Assembly (NCBI GenBank): GCA_023014335.1
Contig: JAECYW010000028.1
Span: 372,001 to 436,000 of the forward strand
Direction of reading: 5' to 3'
Length of the DNA stretch: 64,000 nt
Source: Galerina marginata
Lineage: Eukaryota > Basidiomycota > Agaricomycetes > Agaricales > Galerinaceae
Shown here piece after piece: positions 13,581 to 24,144 of the stretch. Position 1 is the first letter of the stretch, and the number at the start of each line of letters is the position of its first letter. Below the pieces are notes generated by a model that saw nothing but the letters and a program-made list of their open reading frames with translations, did not search any database and was not told the DNA's origin. The position numbers and the translations under genes were made by a program.

Positions 13581-13962
13581 CTAGCACGTGACCAGATGAT
13601 CAGATAGAGTCTCAGTCTGAACATTGAACGCTCGAACTCCGACAACTATACACGCAACCGACTTTCCTTAAGCCTGGAGAGCCAGCGGCTCAACCTTCTA
13701 ACTTTGGTTTTAAGGCGGATTGGACTGAGGGGCATTGGCGTACCTTGTCTGACCTTAAACAACGCCTGTTCAAAGATGTGACCAGAGGAGGGAAACCATA
13801 TACTGGGGCTCACCGTAGAAAGAGGACTTTGTCTTGTCTTTGCGACTGAGCCACTTGACCTGACTCTAGCTCATAATCGACCTTTGTTCTTTTGTTAGCG
13901 CCTAGCTATTACAATTGGTATATATATACTCTACCGCCCATTCAAAATTTCAAACATCACCC

Positions 13963-14986
13963 ATGACTTCCCCGCGTGTTAGTGGCTCTAGACGATTGAA
14001 AGGACAAGAATCGCACGTTAGGCCAGAGCCAGCATCCCAGTCGACGTTCGAATTCCAGCAGCCACTGAAGCCACGACGGCCTTTTCGAGGTCAAATTATC
14101 GTGGTAAGTTTTGGTCTCTCAAACGAAAATTTGAGGTCGACGATGTTTCAAAGGCCCACCAAAACGTTTTAACCCCCTCGATTCAATGGCAACCTACTCT
14201 CGATTATCATCAGGGACAGGAAATCAAATTTCCTGTCCCTGAATTTCACCCTACGGGAGGCCTCAAAGAAGAAGGTAGGACTGAGAACCCTCAGTTCGTC
14301 GACGAAGTTCTTGATGTTAACTCACGGAACTGGAGAGACTTCGTTCGTGGGCCATTCAAGACAAGGTGCGCCTTCTTTGATGTTCTGGCTAAAACCTAGG
14401 ACTTACGTTTCGGAGCTCTGTTCGTTGCAGGCTCAATGACTTTATCCGGTCGGCGATAGGTGCAATTTGTTGCTACATTCACTTGGTCTTCCAAGATGTT
14501 GTCCGCATTACGATAGGGACAGCCTGTTGTTACATCGGCTTGGTGATCTTTCAAACATTTCGCCAGGATGTCCAATGGGAGGTTTTAAAGGAGACCTTCA
14601 GTAAGAGCCTGCTTTTATCCGTCGGTATTGCGGCCTATGTTAATTCTGCCAAGGTGTCGTTCAGGACGCCAGCCTTTGCACCTACCAGTACACAACTAAC
14701 AACTGTGCCTCGACCGACATACCTGCTATGATCGACCAATGCGCAGTTTGGCAACTTTGTACCGCCCAGTCCGATCCTGCGCTGGTTGCGCGAACCAAAG
14801 TGGCGGTCAAACTCTTCTCAGACTTGCTTGTGGAGCTATTCGAAGGTGGTTTCGGACGCCTCAGCTATAAAACGTTGGTAAGCTGTACTCAAGTTTCAAA
14901 AATAAATTTGATCACTGAGCATTGTGTTCAAGGCCTTCCTGTGCTTTCTGTTCCTAGTATTACGTTGGTCCCAGACGAGATTATAA
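13963..14986 (+). CDS. Brl1/Brr6-like nuclear envelope protein, 5 exons
   Basis: Exons 13963-14103, 14214-14365, 14431-14600, 14654-14877 and 14933-14986 sum to 741 nt, a 246-residue protein in one frame. All introns (110, 65, 53 and 55 nt) start GT and end AG. The middle has hydrophobic segments (ICCYIHLVF, CCYIGLVIFQTF), followed by RQDVQWEV. Then comes the diagnostic cysteine pattern CTYQYTTNNC, about ten residues, and CAVWQLCTAQSDP, ending in LSYKTL and a second membrane helix. This is the di-sulfide-bridge domain of Brl1/Brr6 proteins, which help fuse inner and outer nuclear membranes during nuclear pore assembly and influence membrane lipid composition. At 246 residues it is short for the family, mainly in the N-terminal tail. 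The start is the first ATG in frame. The four cysteines are all present, so I consider it intact. Confidence 0.75.
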
Positions 14987-17605
14987 ATGTCCTGTCGTTA
15001 ATATCCTGTTGACTGTTTGCACATTAGATTTGGAGTATTTGCTTTGTGGGCCATCAAATAAGTAGTATACGGTTTTCATAGGCTTATCCTTATCTTGCAT
15101 GCACATGTCAAAAAGAGCACCACGGGCAAACTGGTAGGTTCTCAACCCACAGGCGTGTAAGTCAAATACGAATATCGCTAGTTACGCTATCATCGCAACT
15201 TGTCTTGCTAAGCACATCTCCAAAGTTATCGAGCTCGATTTTGACGGGTATGGAAGGGAATGAGGCTACCACGGCTGAAAAGACGTTCAACTTCAGTTGA
15301 TGGCTGAAGGTCGAGTCAAAAATGAGTGATAGAACGGATGGAAGGTATATATCAGTTTACCTGGGATAGAGAGGTAGTCGAGGGCTATATGAAGGGAGAA
15401 TTTGCAGTGTTTCGTACCACCATCGAAGCAGCGAATGGATGATCTAGGTAGTGTGATGAATTAAAGTTGAAATTCATCGAGCAGAGCTTACTTGGGAGGC
15501 ACTTTGAGGTCAGGAAGATGATCGTACATTGATTCCTGTGATTGACAATCAGATCACGAAAAAGGTTAGGACACACTTTTTCTGTTCAACAATAGACTGA
15601 CCCAGCCTTATCGCATTCATCACCATCGCGATTGAACTCGTCTTCGCTATGGGAGTCAGCGGCGGATATGTATGAGTATTCTAATTGGTTTCGAAAAAGA
15701 GACTCGGTGGCCGAGTCTCTTTGGATTCAGTCCGATGCATATGCCCAGGCAGCTTGCCGAAAGTGACTGCCATCAGACTTGATCATGGGTGGTGAACGTA
15801 GCCAGGATAACCGTAGCCAGGTTCGGAGTGCCGAGCGAGAAGAATTCAATACCATCTTCGAGGATCCAACGTGAAGGAACGTTGAGAAGTGCAAGAATGT
15901 GGGAACTTCGCCGAGCAAACGATTTTGGGCCTATCACAAATTAATATTGGGTGGATGTACAAAAATGAAGATGCTTACTTCGTTTCTCCTTGTGTTGGCA
16001 ATGTCTGTAGCTAACTTTGCCCCTGCCTTGCGTTCGAATGATGCCGCGATTGTCCCCATCGCAGTAAGCGCCTTCACTACACCTTTCTGTGCCTCGCGGC
16101 ATCGGAGGCAGCGTCGCTACAGCAAGATTTGATAAGGTTACCGGTGAAAAGCGGTCAGGCCCATTAAATAAGTGGCGAATTTTGTACATGCAAGGTTGTA
16201 GGTGCTAGAATGCATAGACCAGGGAGGTGCTACTGGAGACTCATAATGTCGGCAGGGAATGTCCCGGCACTTGGTTAGTTTCCTTTTCTCTGAATTTAAC
16301 ACCACTCAGTCATCATGATCATGTATTCGAGGGGTTGCGGTACCAAAAAGTGCATGACTGCAAAATCCATGATAACGTGTAAATTGTCCTGAGAAAGCGT
16401 GTGCTGTCCACCTTGTAAAGTTGTACGGTCTGGGAGAGCCATCGACGAACGCCTCACGTCGTGAGGTGAGGGGAATCACCACGGTGGGGTCGGCTGATGG
16501 TGTAGGTGTAAGATGAAGCTAGGAATATAATTGCGACGAAGGCCGAATGCACATCTGCAGCTCCTGCTCGGCTGCTGTACAAATCCTTTCGGTATTGACA
16601 GTCTGGCCTGCGAGATTTCGGGGTTAGCTGAGGATGTTGTCGGGTCTGCGGTGCCCCCGCTTCTCCGAAGCTGTGTTCCGATCCACCTTCTTCCAGTTGA
16701 ATGATGTTCCTTGATGTTCCTTGAGGAGGTGAGGGACAAGGGACATGCGGACCAAGTGTTGACTAGCGGCCACCGACGGCAAAATGAGATTTCAGCGGAC
16801 TGAACATTAACAGTGGTGGTTTGCGGTTGGATAATGGATTTGAACGGAGCCGCAAAGGACATCCATGCAAACCAAAATCGTGTTATACGAGCCGGCCCGG
16901 TCAATTCCGTCTTCCGCGCCGCACCTTCTGTCCAATCTGTCAGTTCACCAGCATCACCATTCGTCGTTGCCGCTGTCTACTCAAGGACCTTCGTCTATCG
17001 CAGCCCGTTATAATGTCTTATGTATGTATATTACTTACTCCTGTGCACCCAACTATTGACCCTCGCAGATCTTACATGTGCTCTGGCTGTCCAGACATCA
17101 ACACCACGAACACTTCGCCTCGATGTACCTGACATCCTCAGGCTTCTGATCGTTATGGACGGTTTAAAAATGATGGGCGCAAGCGCCGAGACCAGAGAAG
17201 AATAGGAAGTGAATTACCCTTTGGTGAGTAGCAGATACCCCCGTGCAGGCCTGTCTGCATCCTGAGCAACATGGATATTTGGTAACGCATCGACATGCAC
17301 ATTGGCGATGCCCCCGCATTGCTTCTACTCTGATTTCGACGCTGATAACATGGCCACATCAGCTTGGCTTACTCCACCAGACAGATGGCCAGCCAGGCCA
17401 AGTTAATAACGACTGCCAAAACTCACCAAAAGCAACCCATGAAGCCTCCGCATCTCTCGTACCACACCGACCTCGACAAATTCCTTCCCGCGGCGTTGGG
17501 CAAACCCGCAACAGAACCAGCTGAACCTATCGCCTCATCCATTCCGCGTTCTTAAGTGTAATACTGACTTGCAGTATGCGTAGAGTGAGGAATTCTTGCT
17601 AGGCC
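14987..17605. other. No recognisable gene; possible exon remnants
   Basis: Nothing could be named. Open stretches at about 16,820-17,205 (plus) can be joined across a GTATGT..CGCAG intron at 17,020-17,069, but the product (..PSSIAARYNVLC, then DLTCALAVQTS..) matches no family I know. A strong hairpin lies at 15,697-15,721. Confidence 0.35.
15697..15721. repeat. Perfect short hairpin
   Basis: AAGAGACTCGG, a TGG loop and CCGAGTCTCTT form an 11-bp perfect stem. There is no poly-T run or adjacent gene end to make it an obvious terminator. It may be a relic of a foldback element. Confidence 0.7.
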
Positions 17606-18520
17606 TTGAAGTATGCAACACTCTTCTTTTCTCATTCAACACCAAACCTCGCCAATGTCATCTCGGTCATAGACCATATTAACGACCACCTCGCGGCGCG
17701 AGCAAACGATACTTCGCTTCTGCCCGCCATTCGCGCATCACTCGGACTGGCAAAGAAGACGTTGAATCGGTACTATTCCCACACAGCCGATTCTGAGGCG
17801 CGATGAGTAGTTTACTTATCTTTATACGTCAAATTGTGACTGATAAAATGAATATTTAGTTCTTCATCCCTAGTACAAACTCGATTACTTCCGTAAAGCC
17901 AGTTGGGAACAGGCTTGGATCAACACGGAACTTAACCATGTAAAAACCCGGTTCAACACAGCCTATTGAAAAGAAACGTCGGAAAGGACAATATCTGGTA
18001 CTCAACCTTCCCAGGTCCGTGTTTTTATGTTTCTTCGCTTGCATTCCTGTTGACAACTCCGTCCTCAAGCCCTCGGAATCGAAGGCCTCGAGCAAACTAG
18101 CCAATATCTTCGACTCGATTCGTCGTCAAAGTCACTGACCTGCAGGATGAAATTGATCGCTATATCAGCACCAACACAGAAGGTGTTCTGACCTGGTAGT
18201 GGGAGCGTCGAGCAATGTACCCCTGCCTTTAAGGATGGCTTTGGATTACGTATTCCTGGTAGTTTGTTCTCTTTGATTTTGATTTTGATTCTTCTCATCA
18301 TCATCATCAGCTACTTCTGTTGGCGTTGGACAGGATTTCAGCCGTGGCCGACTCCTTACGCACATTATGAATCGCTTATCACCGCAAGTTACTCAACCGC
18401 TTCTTTGCCTCGGGAATTGGATCTTACGTGGCTATGTCCATGATTCGGACCCCTAAGTTGCCGCTCTTATGGCTGACATTGAGGGAGAGGAAGAGGAGCT
18501 CGAAGTAGGATGGGATAAGA
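17606..18520 (+). pseudogene. hAT-family transposase relic
   Basis: hAT transposases are DDE-type cut-and-paste enzymes with a C-terminal dimerisation region. An open stretch at 17,606-17,804 encodes ATLFFSHSTPNLANVI, IDHINDHLA, IRASLGLAKKTLNRYYSHT and ADSEAR, followed by a stop. These strings match the mid-region of hAT proteins common in Agaricomycetes. Downstream, in other frames and broken by stops, are YKLDYFRKASWEQAWI (about 17,870), DEIDRYISTNTEG (18,150), a WERRAMYP-like piece (18,200) and GNWILRGYVHDSDP (18,415). The order is as expected for the C-terminal half. Stops and frameshifts show it is dead. No terminal inverted repeats could be placed, and the N-terminal half was not found. 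Confidence 0.7.
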
Positions 18521-18884
18521 TTTTATTATAGCATCCTATAGGTTCGATATATACTTTTTTTATCTTGTAACTTAACGTATTACTCACCTTAATTACGTAC
18601 TTGTAACCGCCCCCCCAGCCGTTACCCCTACTCAATCCTCAAAGGCCGTACCCGTCAACCCATGGGTAAGATAAGGCGCATCCGTTAAGTCGATTTGACG
18701 TTGCAAAGCCTTCCAAATACTGAATTGACAAGGTAAGTAACAATTCATATTCTCGTTCACTGAAGTGCCACTCACTCACCTTGTTTCTGGCCCACATCAA
18801 GCTCGGGACATTGACGTTGAAGCAACATCCCGCCCATGCTGATTTTGGTGCAGACCTTACAATGATGTCATACAAATCATTTCA

Positions 18885-18956
18885 TCGGATTTAAAGTTTA
18901 GTTTACTCTAGTCTAATCGTGCGATACGTTTACTTAGTTCAATATTTTCCCCTCAT
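18885..18956 (+). repeat. A1 (left part) of the outer element
   Basis: Seventy-two bases beginning TCGGATTTAAAGTTTAG match the start of A2 at 27,012-27,083. Similarity stops after TTTTCCCCTC, where the inserted block begins. The remainder of A1 resumes at 24,226. Confidence 0.85.
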
Positions 18957-18964
18957 ATCCTCTC

Positions 18965-19230
18965 CCAGTCACAGAGGCAATTTATTCGAGTACTATCTTT
19001 GAATATTTACACATTCCATCGTTCCTCATTTAATTATCATGAGCCATGACGGACCATTCGCACGAAGCATCCCCTTTATTTCAGGTGAAACCGAAGAACC
19101 AACTTCACCTGGAATCAGAAAGGATAGCCAGTCCTCAGCCCCACAATCTGCAGGACATCCCGCTTCTTCAGCGTCTCACGGAACCGCAATGCGAGAATCC
19201 ACTTCTCAATCGCATCCAAAGTCCCTCGAT
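18965..19230 (+). repeat. 266-bp inverted copy of the 5' end of the minus element
   Basis: This segment is the reverse complement of 23,960-24,225 (paired coordinates sum to 43,190). It carries the A-repeat core, the leader and the first 64 codons of the Gag-like ORF (ATG at 19,039). It then joins abruptly to the B2 repeat of the minus element at 19,231. It is a truncated fragment and not a functional gene. Confidence 0.9.
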
Positions 19231-19266
19231 GCTCCAGTCAATGTATTTTCGCGAGTAAGGTAGTCC
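19231..19266 (-). repeat. B2 split direct repeat of the minus element
   Basis: The 36-base string from GCTCCAGTCAATG to TAGTCC on the plus strand recurs at 19,734-19,769. This copy is the outer edge of the minus element and abuts the inverted Gag fragment. Confidence 0.85.
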
Positions 19267-19341
19267 CGAAATACATGTAAATCATAGTAAATAATAGGGA
19301 GTAGGTGGGAGGGTACTCGAATAAATTGCCTCTGTGACTGT

Positions 19342-19424
19342 GAGAGGATATGAGTGTCGAGACGAAATTCCTATGGGATATCTTACCTGGGAGAGGATAT
19401 GAGTGTCGAGACGAAATTCCTATG
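19342..19424. repeat. 49-bp period tandem repeat inside A2 of the minus element
   Basis: GAGAGGATATGAGTGTCGAG starts at 19,342 and again at 19,391, each followed by ACGAAATTCCTATG. The unit lies in the region between B2 and B1. It could be a binding array for the recombinase or a simple duplication. Confidence 0.8.
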
Positions 19425-19733
19425 AAAGGAGATTTCGTTTCATCCTCTCCCAAATAGTTTTCGGAATGTTTCACAATACTCCTATATGTAGAAATTAACT
19501 ATGATTGGCGCACGGAGCGAACACGCGATCAGGTCAACGTGAGTATGGATGAATCTCGCTGTTCAGGACAAGCGAGTGTTCAGGATAATTTGTATCCCTC
19601 GAGCGTCCTGGCCGGATCGCATTGGACTCGAGTAAACACACTTTAAACACGACCAATGAGAACCTAGAACTCAAGGGTCACAGAGGCAAGGTGTAGGTGA
19701 CGGAGACTTGACGCCGGCATTTGCCAGGCGCAA

Positions 19734-19769
19734 GCTCCAGTCAATGTATTTTCGCGAGTAAGGTAGTCC
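19734..19769 (-). repeat. B1 split direct repeat of the minus element
   Basis: This matches B2 at 19,231-19,266. It lies just downstream of the poly-A tract that follows the recombinase ORF. The plus element has the same order: poly-A, then B1. Confidence 0.85.
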
Positions 19770-19915
19770 TATTGTCCTATGAGGGTTTTTTTTTTTTTTT
19801 TTTTTTTATAACAGGTGTATGGCAGGGAAAATTTGATGAGGAAGCGATGTGAGGAGGACGAGTGAAAATAATGTACAAATTGCGGTCGCAAAATCGAGAG
19901 TTGACAGTAATCAAT

Positions 19916-20923
19916 TTAAAGAGCAGGAAGAGTAGGGTCGTTGCGTCGTGCAAACATCATAGCTTGAATAATAATTGGGTTTTTTCGGATGTAGATTCGG
20001 AAAGATTCTGAAGACCATCGGCCAATAGCTTGGATCAGGGAAGGAGGAGATCCCATTTCTGCGAGGCTAGTTGCACCTCCGGCTCGCAATGATTGTCCGG
20101 CTATGTCGTTTGCAAAGAAAAAGCGAAGTCGGTGAATAAACCACGAGCGTGTTGGGATTGTTCCGTCGCTTCGGAGCCATAGTGGAGAGCTGAAAGGGAA
20201 AAGTTTATCTCGAGATGCGAGATATAATGCAAATCGATGATAAGTGTTGAGATTTCCGTGAGATTTTCGGCTAAGAAGAATAGTATTGCCTTCAAAAAAC
20301 TTGTCGGCTTTGTGGCCAGGCAAGAAGAATTGAAAGTAATCCTCAGATATCAGGACGGTGGTTCGTTTGATAACCTTTAGTGGATTTCGAAGTTTTTTGG
20401 TGTCGGAATTTGTAAGTTCACCTAGGCGCATAAGCGCGAAAAAGCCAATCAGCAATAAGGCGACAAAGAGGAGGTCATCGTGAATTGTTGAGTTTGAATA
20501 ATAATCGACGACTGTGCATAAGTTTTCTATGGTGAGGGCATGTTTTCGGTTTGTAGGAATGGCCCGAATACGCATGCATCCTTCTAAAGTGCGTTTGACA
20601 AGGGCAGATTTGCGATTTTGGCGGACTTCTGGGAAAAATGGTTCGAGTTGCTGGCAAATTCCGGATAAGTATGTGTCAACCGAGTCTGGTTTAATGTGGA
20701 AACACATGAAGACAGTAAAAAATGATAAAGTTTCGGTCGTGGGTTCAACAGGGAAGTTGTGAATTTTGACAAACTCTAGGTAAGAGTTGAGGGCCGACGA
20801 GTAATTGTTCCAAGTTGAGGTGTCAATTGATTGACCTAGAGCAATTGCGCGCTCACGTTCGAGACGTTCGCGTGACCAGGGTTCGCGTACCGGCTGCCTG
20901 GATTTGATGCCTGACGAAATCAT
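19916..20923 (-). CDS. Tyrosine recombinase of the minus DIRS-like element
   Basis: This 335-residue protein would insert the element's circular DNA by strand exchange through a covalent phosphotyrosine. The C-terminal half has the catalytic pattern: an early arginine in ALMRLGEL, then SLRAGGATSLAEMG (R about 280), IQAIGRW (W about 303, in the usual His/Trp position) and the nucleophile in RIYIR (Y about 311). The usual HxxR histidine is replaced by serine, and the paralogue at 25,679-26,674 also lacks it. The ATG overlaps the stop of the RT ORF as ATGA, suggesting coupled termination and reinitiation. The frame is intact. Confidence 0.85.
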   Translation of the reverse strand: MISSGIKSRQPVREPWSRERLERERAIALGQSIDTSTWNNYSSALNSYLEFVKIHNFPVEPTTETLSFFTVFMCFHIKPDSVDTYLSGICQQLEPFFPEVRQNRKSALVKRTLEGCMRIRAIPTNRKHALTIENLCTVVDYYSNSTIHDDLLFVALLLIGFFALMRLGELTNSDTKKLRNPLKVIKRTTVLISEDYFQFFLPGHKADKFFEGNTILLSRKSHGNLNTYHRFALYLASRDKLFPFSSPLWLRSDGTIPTRSWFIHRLRFFFANDIAGQSLRAGGATSLAEMGSPPSLIQAIGRWSSESFRIYIRKNPIIIQAMMFARRNDPTLPAL

Positions 20924-23900
20924 TTTTTGGTAGCCCCCAGCGGTAATTGAGGGGGTTGAAAAAATCCGAACCGAAGTCCAGGCTGTAGGGACAAAGCCCT
21001 AACAAATTGACGGCGAGAAATAGCATCAGCAACATTGTTTTCGTGTCCGGGGACGTGCAAAACTCGAAGTTGATGGTGAGATTTTAAGCGCACGTCAACC
21101 GAAGAGCGCAATATGTAATTATATGCGGGTAAACCACGCATAGAATTGAACATGTCGACGGTGTTTGTGTTATCCGTGAAAATAACAATTCGGAGGGATT
21201 TTTCCGATGTTTTCGACGCATGAATAAGGGCGCTTAAAACACACAGTGCTTCATAATAAAAAATGAAGTCAGCTGGAATGTCGTCGGGAACGGGGGAATA
21301 ATATCCCAGCCGGCGGTCAGGATACCAGAATCCCATTCCTTCCATGCAGGCGTCGCAATATATGGTGAGATCGGAATTGTCGATGCCCCAATCAAGTGTC
21401 CGTAATAAGAGGACCCCGGGTAAATTTTTGATGTGATTAGCCGCCCATTTAAGCTCTTCACGAACGATATTATTGACCCATATTTCGGCATTGGGAGCAT
21501 CCTTTCCGCTGATTTTTCCGTAGAAAGAGTTCAAGCAGGGGCGGAGAAGAGGGAAGACGTTGAAACTCCAGTTAATCCAACCAGCTAAACGCTGCCATTC
21601 GCGCAACGTATGTTTAGCGCCTCGAGAATGAAGAGAAATAGAACAAAACTTCTCAATTTCATTAAGGAGTTCCAGGCGCTTCGATTGCGGAAGCGTGAAA
21701 GACATCGCATTCGGATCGACTTCAATTCCGATTATAGTTAGAGGTGAACCGAAGACTTGTTTCTTCTCTTTGAATGGTATACCAAGTTCCGTCCAGAGAT
21801 CCATGAGCGCGACTTGGTCAGCGGGCATAAATTTGTCAAACGGATCGTACTTGACCAAAGAGGATGCTTTGACAATGGAGTATGAGTCGTCCGAATAGAC
21901 GAGAAGTCTAGGGATATCCTTGACATATCTGGCAATCCAGGTAATCAAGGCATTTGCAGATATCCAGATGCAGCCAGAGCCACGTCCGCCAAAGGCATTA
22001 CAACGGTCAATTGAACGGAAACCGTCAAGTGTGTTAACCTGTTTTATCTGCCAAAACGGGTGAACGGGCATTAGACGATAAGCCTCGGCAACATCTGATT
22101 TAAAAAGCAAGAGAGGTTCATCGCCAAAAGTGCGACGAAATAAAAGCAATTCTTCGCCGAGGTGCTTCATATTATCCAATGGATAGCCTTTGATGTCATC
22201 TCGAGCAATCATTGAGTTGAGAGAGAAGTTACTTGCGCTTTGGTCTGTTACCATTCGGAGATCGTCCGAACCAGGTTTTGGAACGGCATGAATAGGCATA
22301 CTGTACATGCCAGGGAGGAGGTCCTTTCCGAAAGGAGCAGAAAATCGACCTTTTTGTTCCTCGATAGCACACTGACTTCGAAGGAAAGAAGCGTTGACTG
22401 TATCATTTGGAGTAGGAAGAGAAGCATCATGTGTAGTCGGGTAGCCTTCCTTGAGGGTATCGGCCCACGGCCAGAAGCCCTCTCGTAAACCACGGCACAC
22501 AGACGCGACGAAAGGTTGATTTGGGTGATCCTTAAGTAAATATTCGAAGCGGTCGACGTTGATAGGAGTGACAATTCGAAATAAAGATGGATTTTGGGAA
22601 ATGGTTTTAGCTACGATAGGGTTTTCAATTTCTTTCGTAGGAGGAGGTGGTAGGGGAAGCGCGTGTTCGGTCCAGTCAGCAGTCGAGAGAGAAAAGTGAT
22701 CTTCTCGCCAAATATTATAGCGGAGATATTTGGGATGAAGACTTCTGAGAAGTCTTTCCCTCTCCCGATGGACAGTCCGGCTTGGAGTGCCCGGGTTGCT
22801 TGCATCCGCCACAGATATGTCGGTATCTACAGGTGGATGCGGTGTTAGGACATTTGGCTTTGGAGTTGTACCGGCGGCAGATATCAATCTGCGATTTGCT
22901 TCCTTTTGAATTGGTGGCGCTATTACCAAATTCGGATTCAATTCCATCGGGTAAGACGATGGCGGAATAGATGTAGGAGAAATGGCTGCGGTCGGTAAGT
23001 AATATTCTTTGTCCACCTCCGACCTCACCACGGACGGCTTCGTCGTAGATGATGAGTTTACGATGGGCCGAAACCACTTTCGATGAGAACTCGCGGTCCA
23101 TGTAGTCGCCGTACTCGCGGAGTTCGTCTTCTCTGTGGGGGAAAGCAAACATTGTCGCTTTGATGGTGGCATTCCAAGCGGAAGTCCATTCTCCACTCGT
23201 TTTGACTTTCCTAGTAGGCTCGGTACGTCCAAGACTGATTTCAGTCGATCCCACGCGTCCAATGTTCTCTTTGATTGGAGAGATATGGTGGAGGGAGCTG
23301 AGGACGTTGTCAAGGCTAACGGGTCGTCCTTTAATGATGTTTTCCCACTCGACGGGAGGAAATCCGCAGGGTGCAGTGTGGGCAATAATGATCCACTGTT
23401 TGACCGCATTATAATCTCTGGCGAAGACGGTAAGGATTTCGCGAGTCTTGACACAACTGGGATTTGCGGAGCGACGGGCAGCTGATTCTCGATCAAACCA
23501 CGGCATGTCCTTTTCGAAGAGTCGGATTTTCTTGTTGGATGTGTCTCCGGTATCGTTAACCTGCTCAATAGCGTCTTCTTCGTCACTGGAGACACTGCGT
23601 TCTCGACGCTTTCTGGACTGGACAAACGATCTAATAAACGCTTGGGATTCCTCGTTGGGCTTTGTTCCAGTTTTCCACGTGTCGTCTTGGGGGTCGAGAA
23701 CTTGTTCGACATTCGCGTTACTAACGATGGGTTGCTCACTGAGTCCGGCGGCTGCATGTAATCCTCGTTGAGCCGCTTCAACAGAGAGCTTTTCGATGGA
23801 GTCAATTGCGGTGAGGTACTGGATGAGAGCGGCCGCTTTCTCTGGTTCCTCTCGCTCGGGAGAGAAACAGAGAGTGGAACTGAGTCGTACAATTGTCTGA

Positions 23901-24144
23901 GATTTTGTAAATTGTTTATTCCTGAAGTCTTCGACGATGCTATCGAGGAGTTTGACAATATCGAGGGACTTTGGATGCGATTGAGAAGTGGATTCTCGCA
24001 TTGCGGTTCCGTGAGACGCTGAAGAAGCGGGATGTCCTGCAGATTGTGGGGCTGAGGACTGGCTATCCTTTCTGATTCCAGGTGAAGTTGGTTCTTCGGT
24101 TTCACCTGAAATAAAGGGGATGCTTCGTGCGAATGGTCCGTCAT
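20920..24144 (-). CDS. Reverse transcriptase/RNase H polyprotein of the minus DIRS-like element
   Basis: The 1,074-residue frame has two parts. Residues 1 to about 480 are serine/proline-rich and low in complexity, and overlap the whole Gag-like ORF in the +1 frame. From about 570 onward lies a reverse transcriptase with MYSMPIHAVPKPGSDDLRMV, LFKSDVAEAYRLMPVHP and the catalytic box VYSDDSY (YSDD at 750-753). RNase H follows with its acidic residues in YCDACMEG (D about 930), YYEALCVL (E 965), FTDNTNTV (D 991) and NVADAIS (D about 1040). It would copy element RNA into DNA. No protease or integrase is seen, as expected for DIRS elements. The stop overlaps the recombinase start. The true initiation point of the RT product is uncertain. 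Confidence 0.85.
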   Translation of the reverse strand: MTDHSHEASPLFQVKPKNQLHLESERIASPQPHNLQDIPLLQRLTEPQCENPLLNRIQSPSILSNSSIASSKTSGINNLQNLRQLYDSVPLSVSLPSERNQRKRPLSSSTSPQLTPSKSSLLKRLNEDYMQPPDSVSNPSLVTRMSNKFSTPKTTRGKLEQSPTRNPKRLLDRLSSPESVENAVSPVTKKTLLSRLTIPETHPTRKSDSSKRTCRGLIENQLPVAPQIPVVSRLAKSLPSSPEIIMRSNSGSLLPTLHPADFLPSSGKTSLKDDPLALTTSSAPSTISLQSKRTLDAWDRLKSVLDVPSLLGKSKRVENGLPLGMPPSKRQCLLSPTEKTNSASTATTWTASSHRKWFRPIVNSSSTTKPSVVRSEVDKEYYLPTAAISPTSIPPSSYPMELNPNLVIAPPIQKEANRRLISAAGTTPKPNVLTPHPPVDTDISVADASNPGTPSRTVHRERERLLRSLHPKYLRYNIWREDHFSLSTADWTEHALPLPPPPTKEIENPIVAKTISQNPSLFRIVTPINVDRFEYLLKDHPNQPFVASVCRGLREGFWPWADTLKEGYPTTHDASLPTPNDTVNASFLRSQCAIEEQKGRFSAPFGKDLLPGMYSMPIHAVPKPGSDDLRMVTDQSASNFSLNSMIARDDIKGYPLDNMKHLGEELLLFRRTFGDEPLLLFKSDVAEAYRLMPVHPFWQIKQVNTLDGFRSIDRCNAFGGRGSGCIWISANALITWIARYVKDIPRLLVYSDDSYSIVKASSLVKYDPFDKFMPADQVALMDLWTELGIPFKEKKQVFGSPLTIIGIEVDPNAMSFTLPQSKRLELLNEIEKFCSISLHSRGAKHTLREWQRLAGWINWSFNVFPLLRPCLNSFYGKISGKDAPNAEIWVNNIVREELKWAANHIKNLPGVLLLRTLDWGIDNSDLTIYCDACMEGMGFWYPDRRLGYYSPVPDDIPADFIFYYEALCVLSALIHASKTSEKSLRIVIFTDNTNTVDMFNSMRGLPAYNYILRSSVDVRLKSHHQLRVLHVPGHENNVADAISRRQFVRALSLQPGLRFGFFQPPQLPLGATKK

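Noticed and set aside
16821..17132. Cysteine-containing ORF that could be a zinc-finger protein
   Set aside because: Cysteine spacing fits no known zinc module and two other frames are equally open over the same bases.
21695..24022. Plus-strand open frames of 60-116 codons opposite the RT and Gag ORFs
   Set aside because: They are antisense shadows of the minus-strand element genes and have no motifs.
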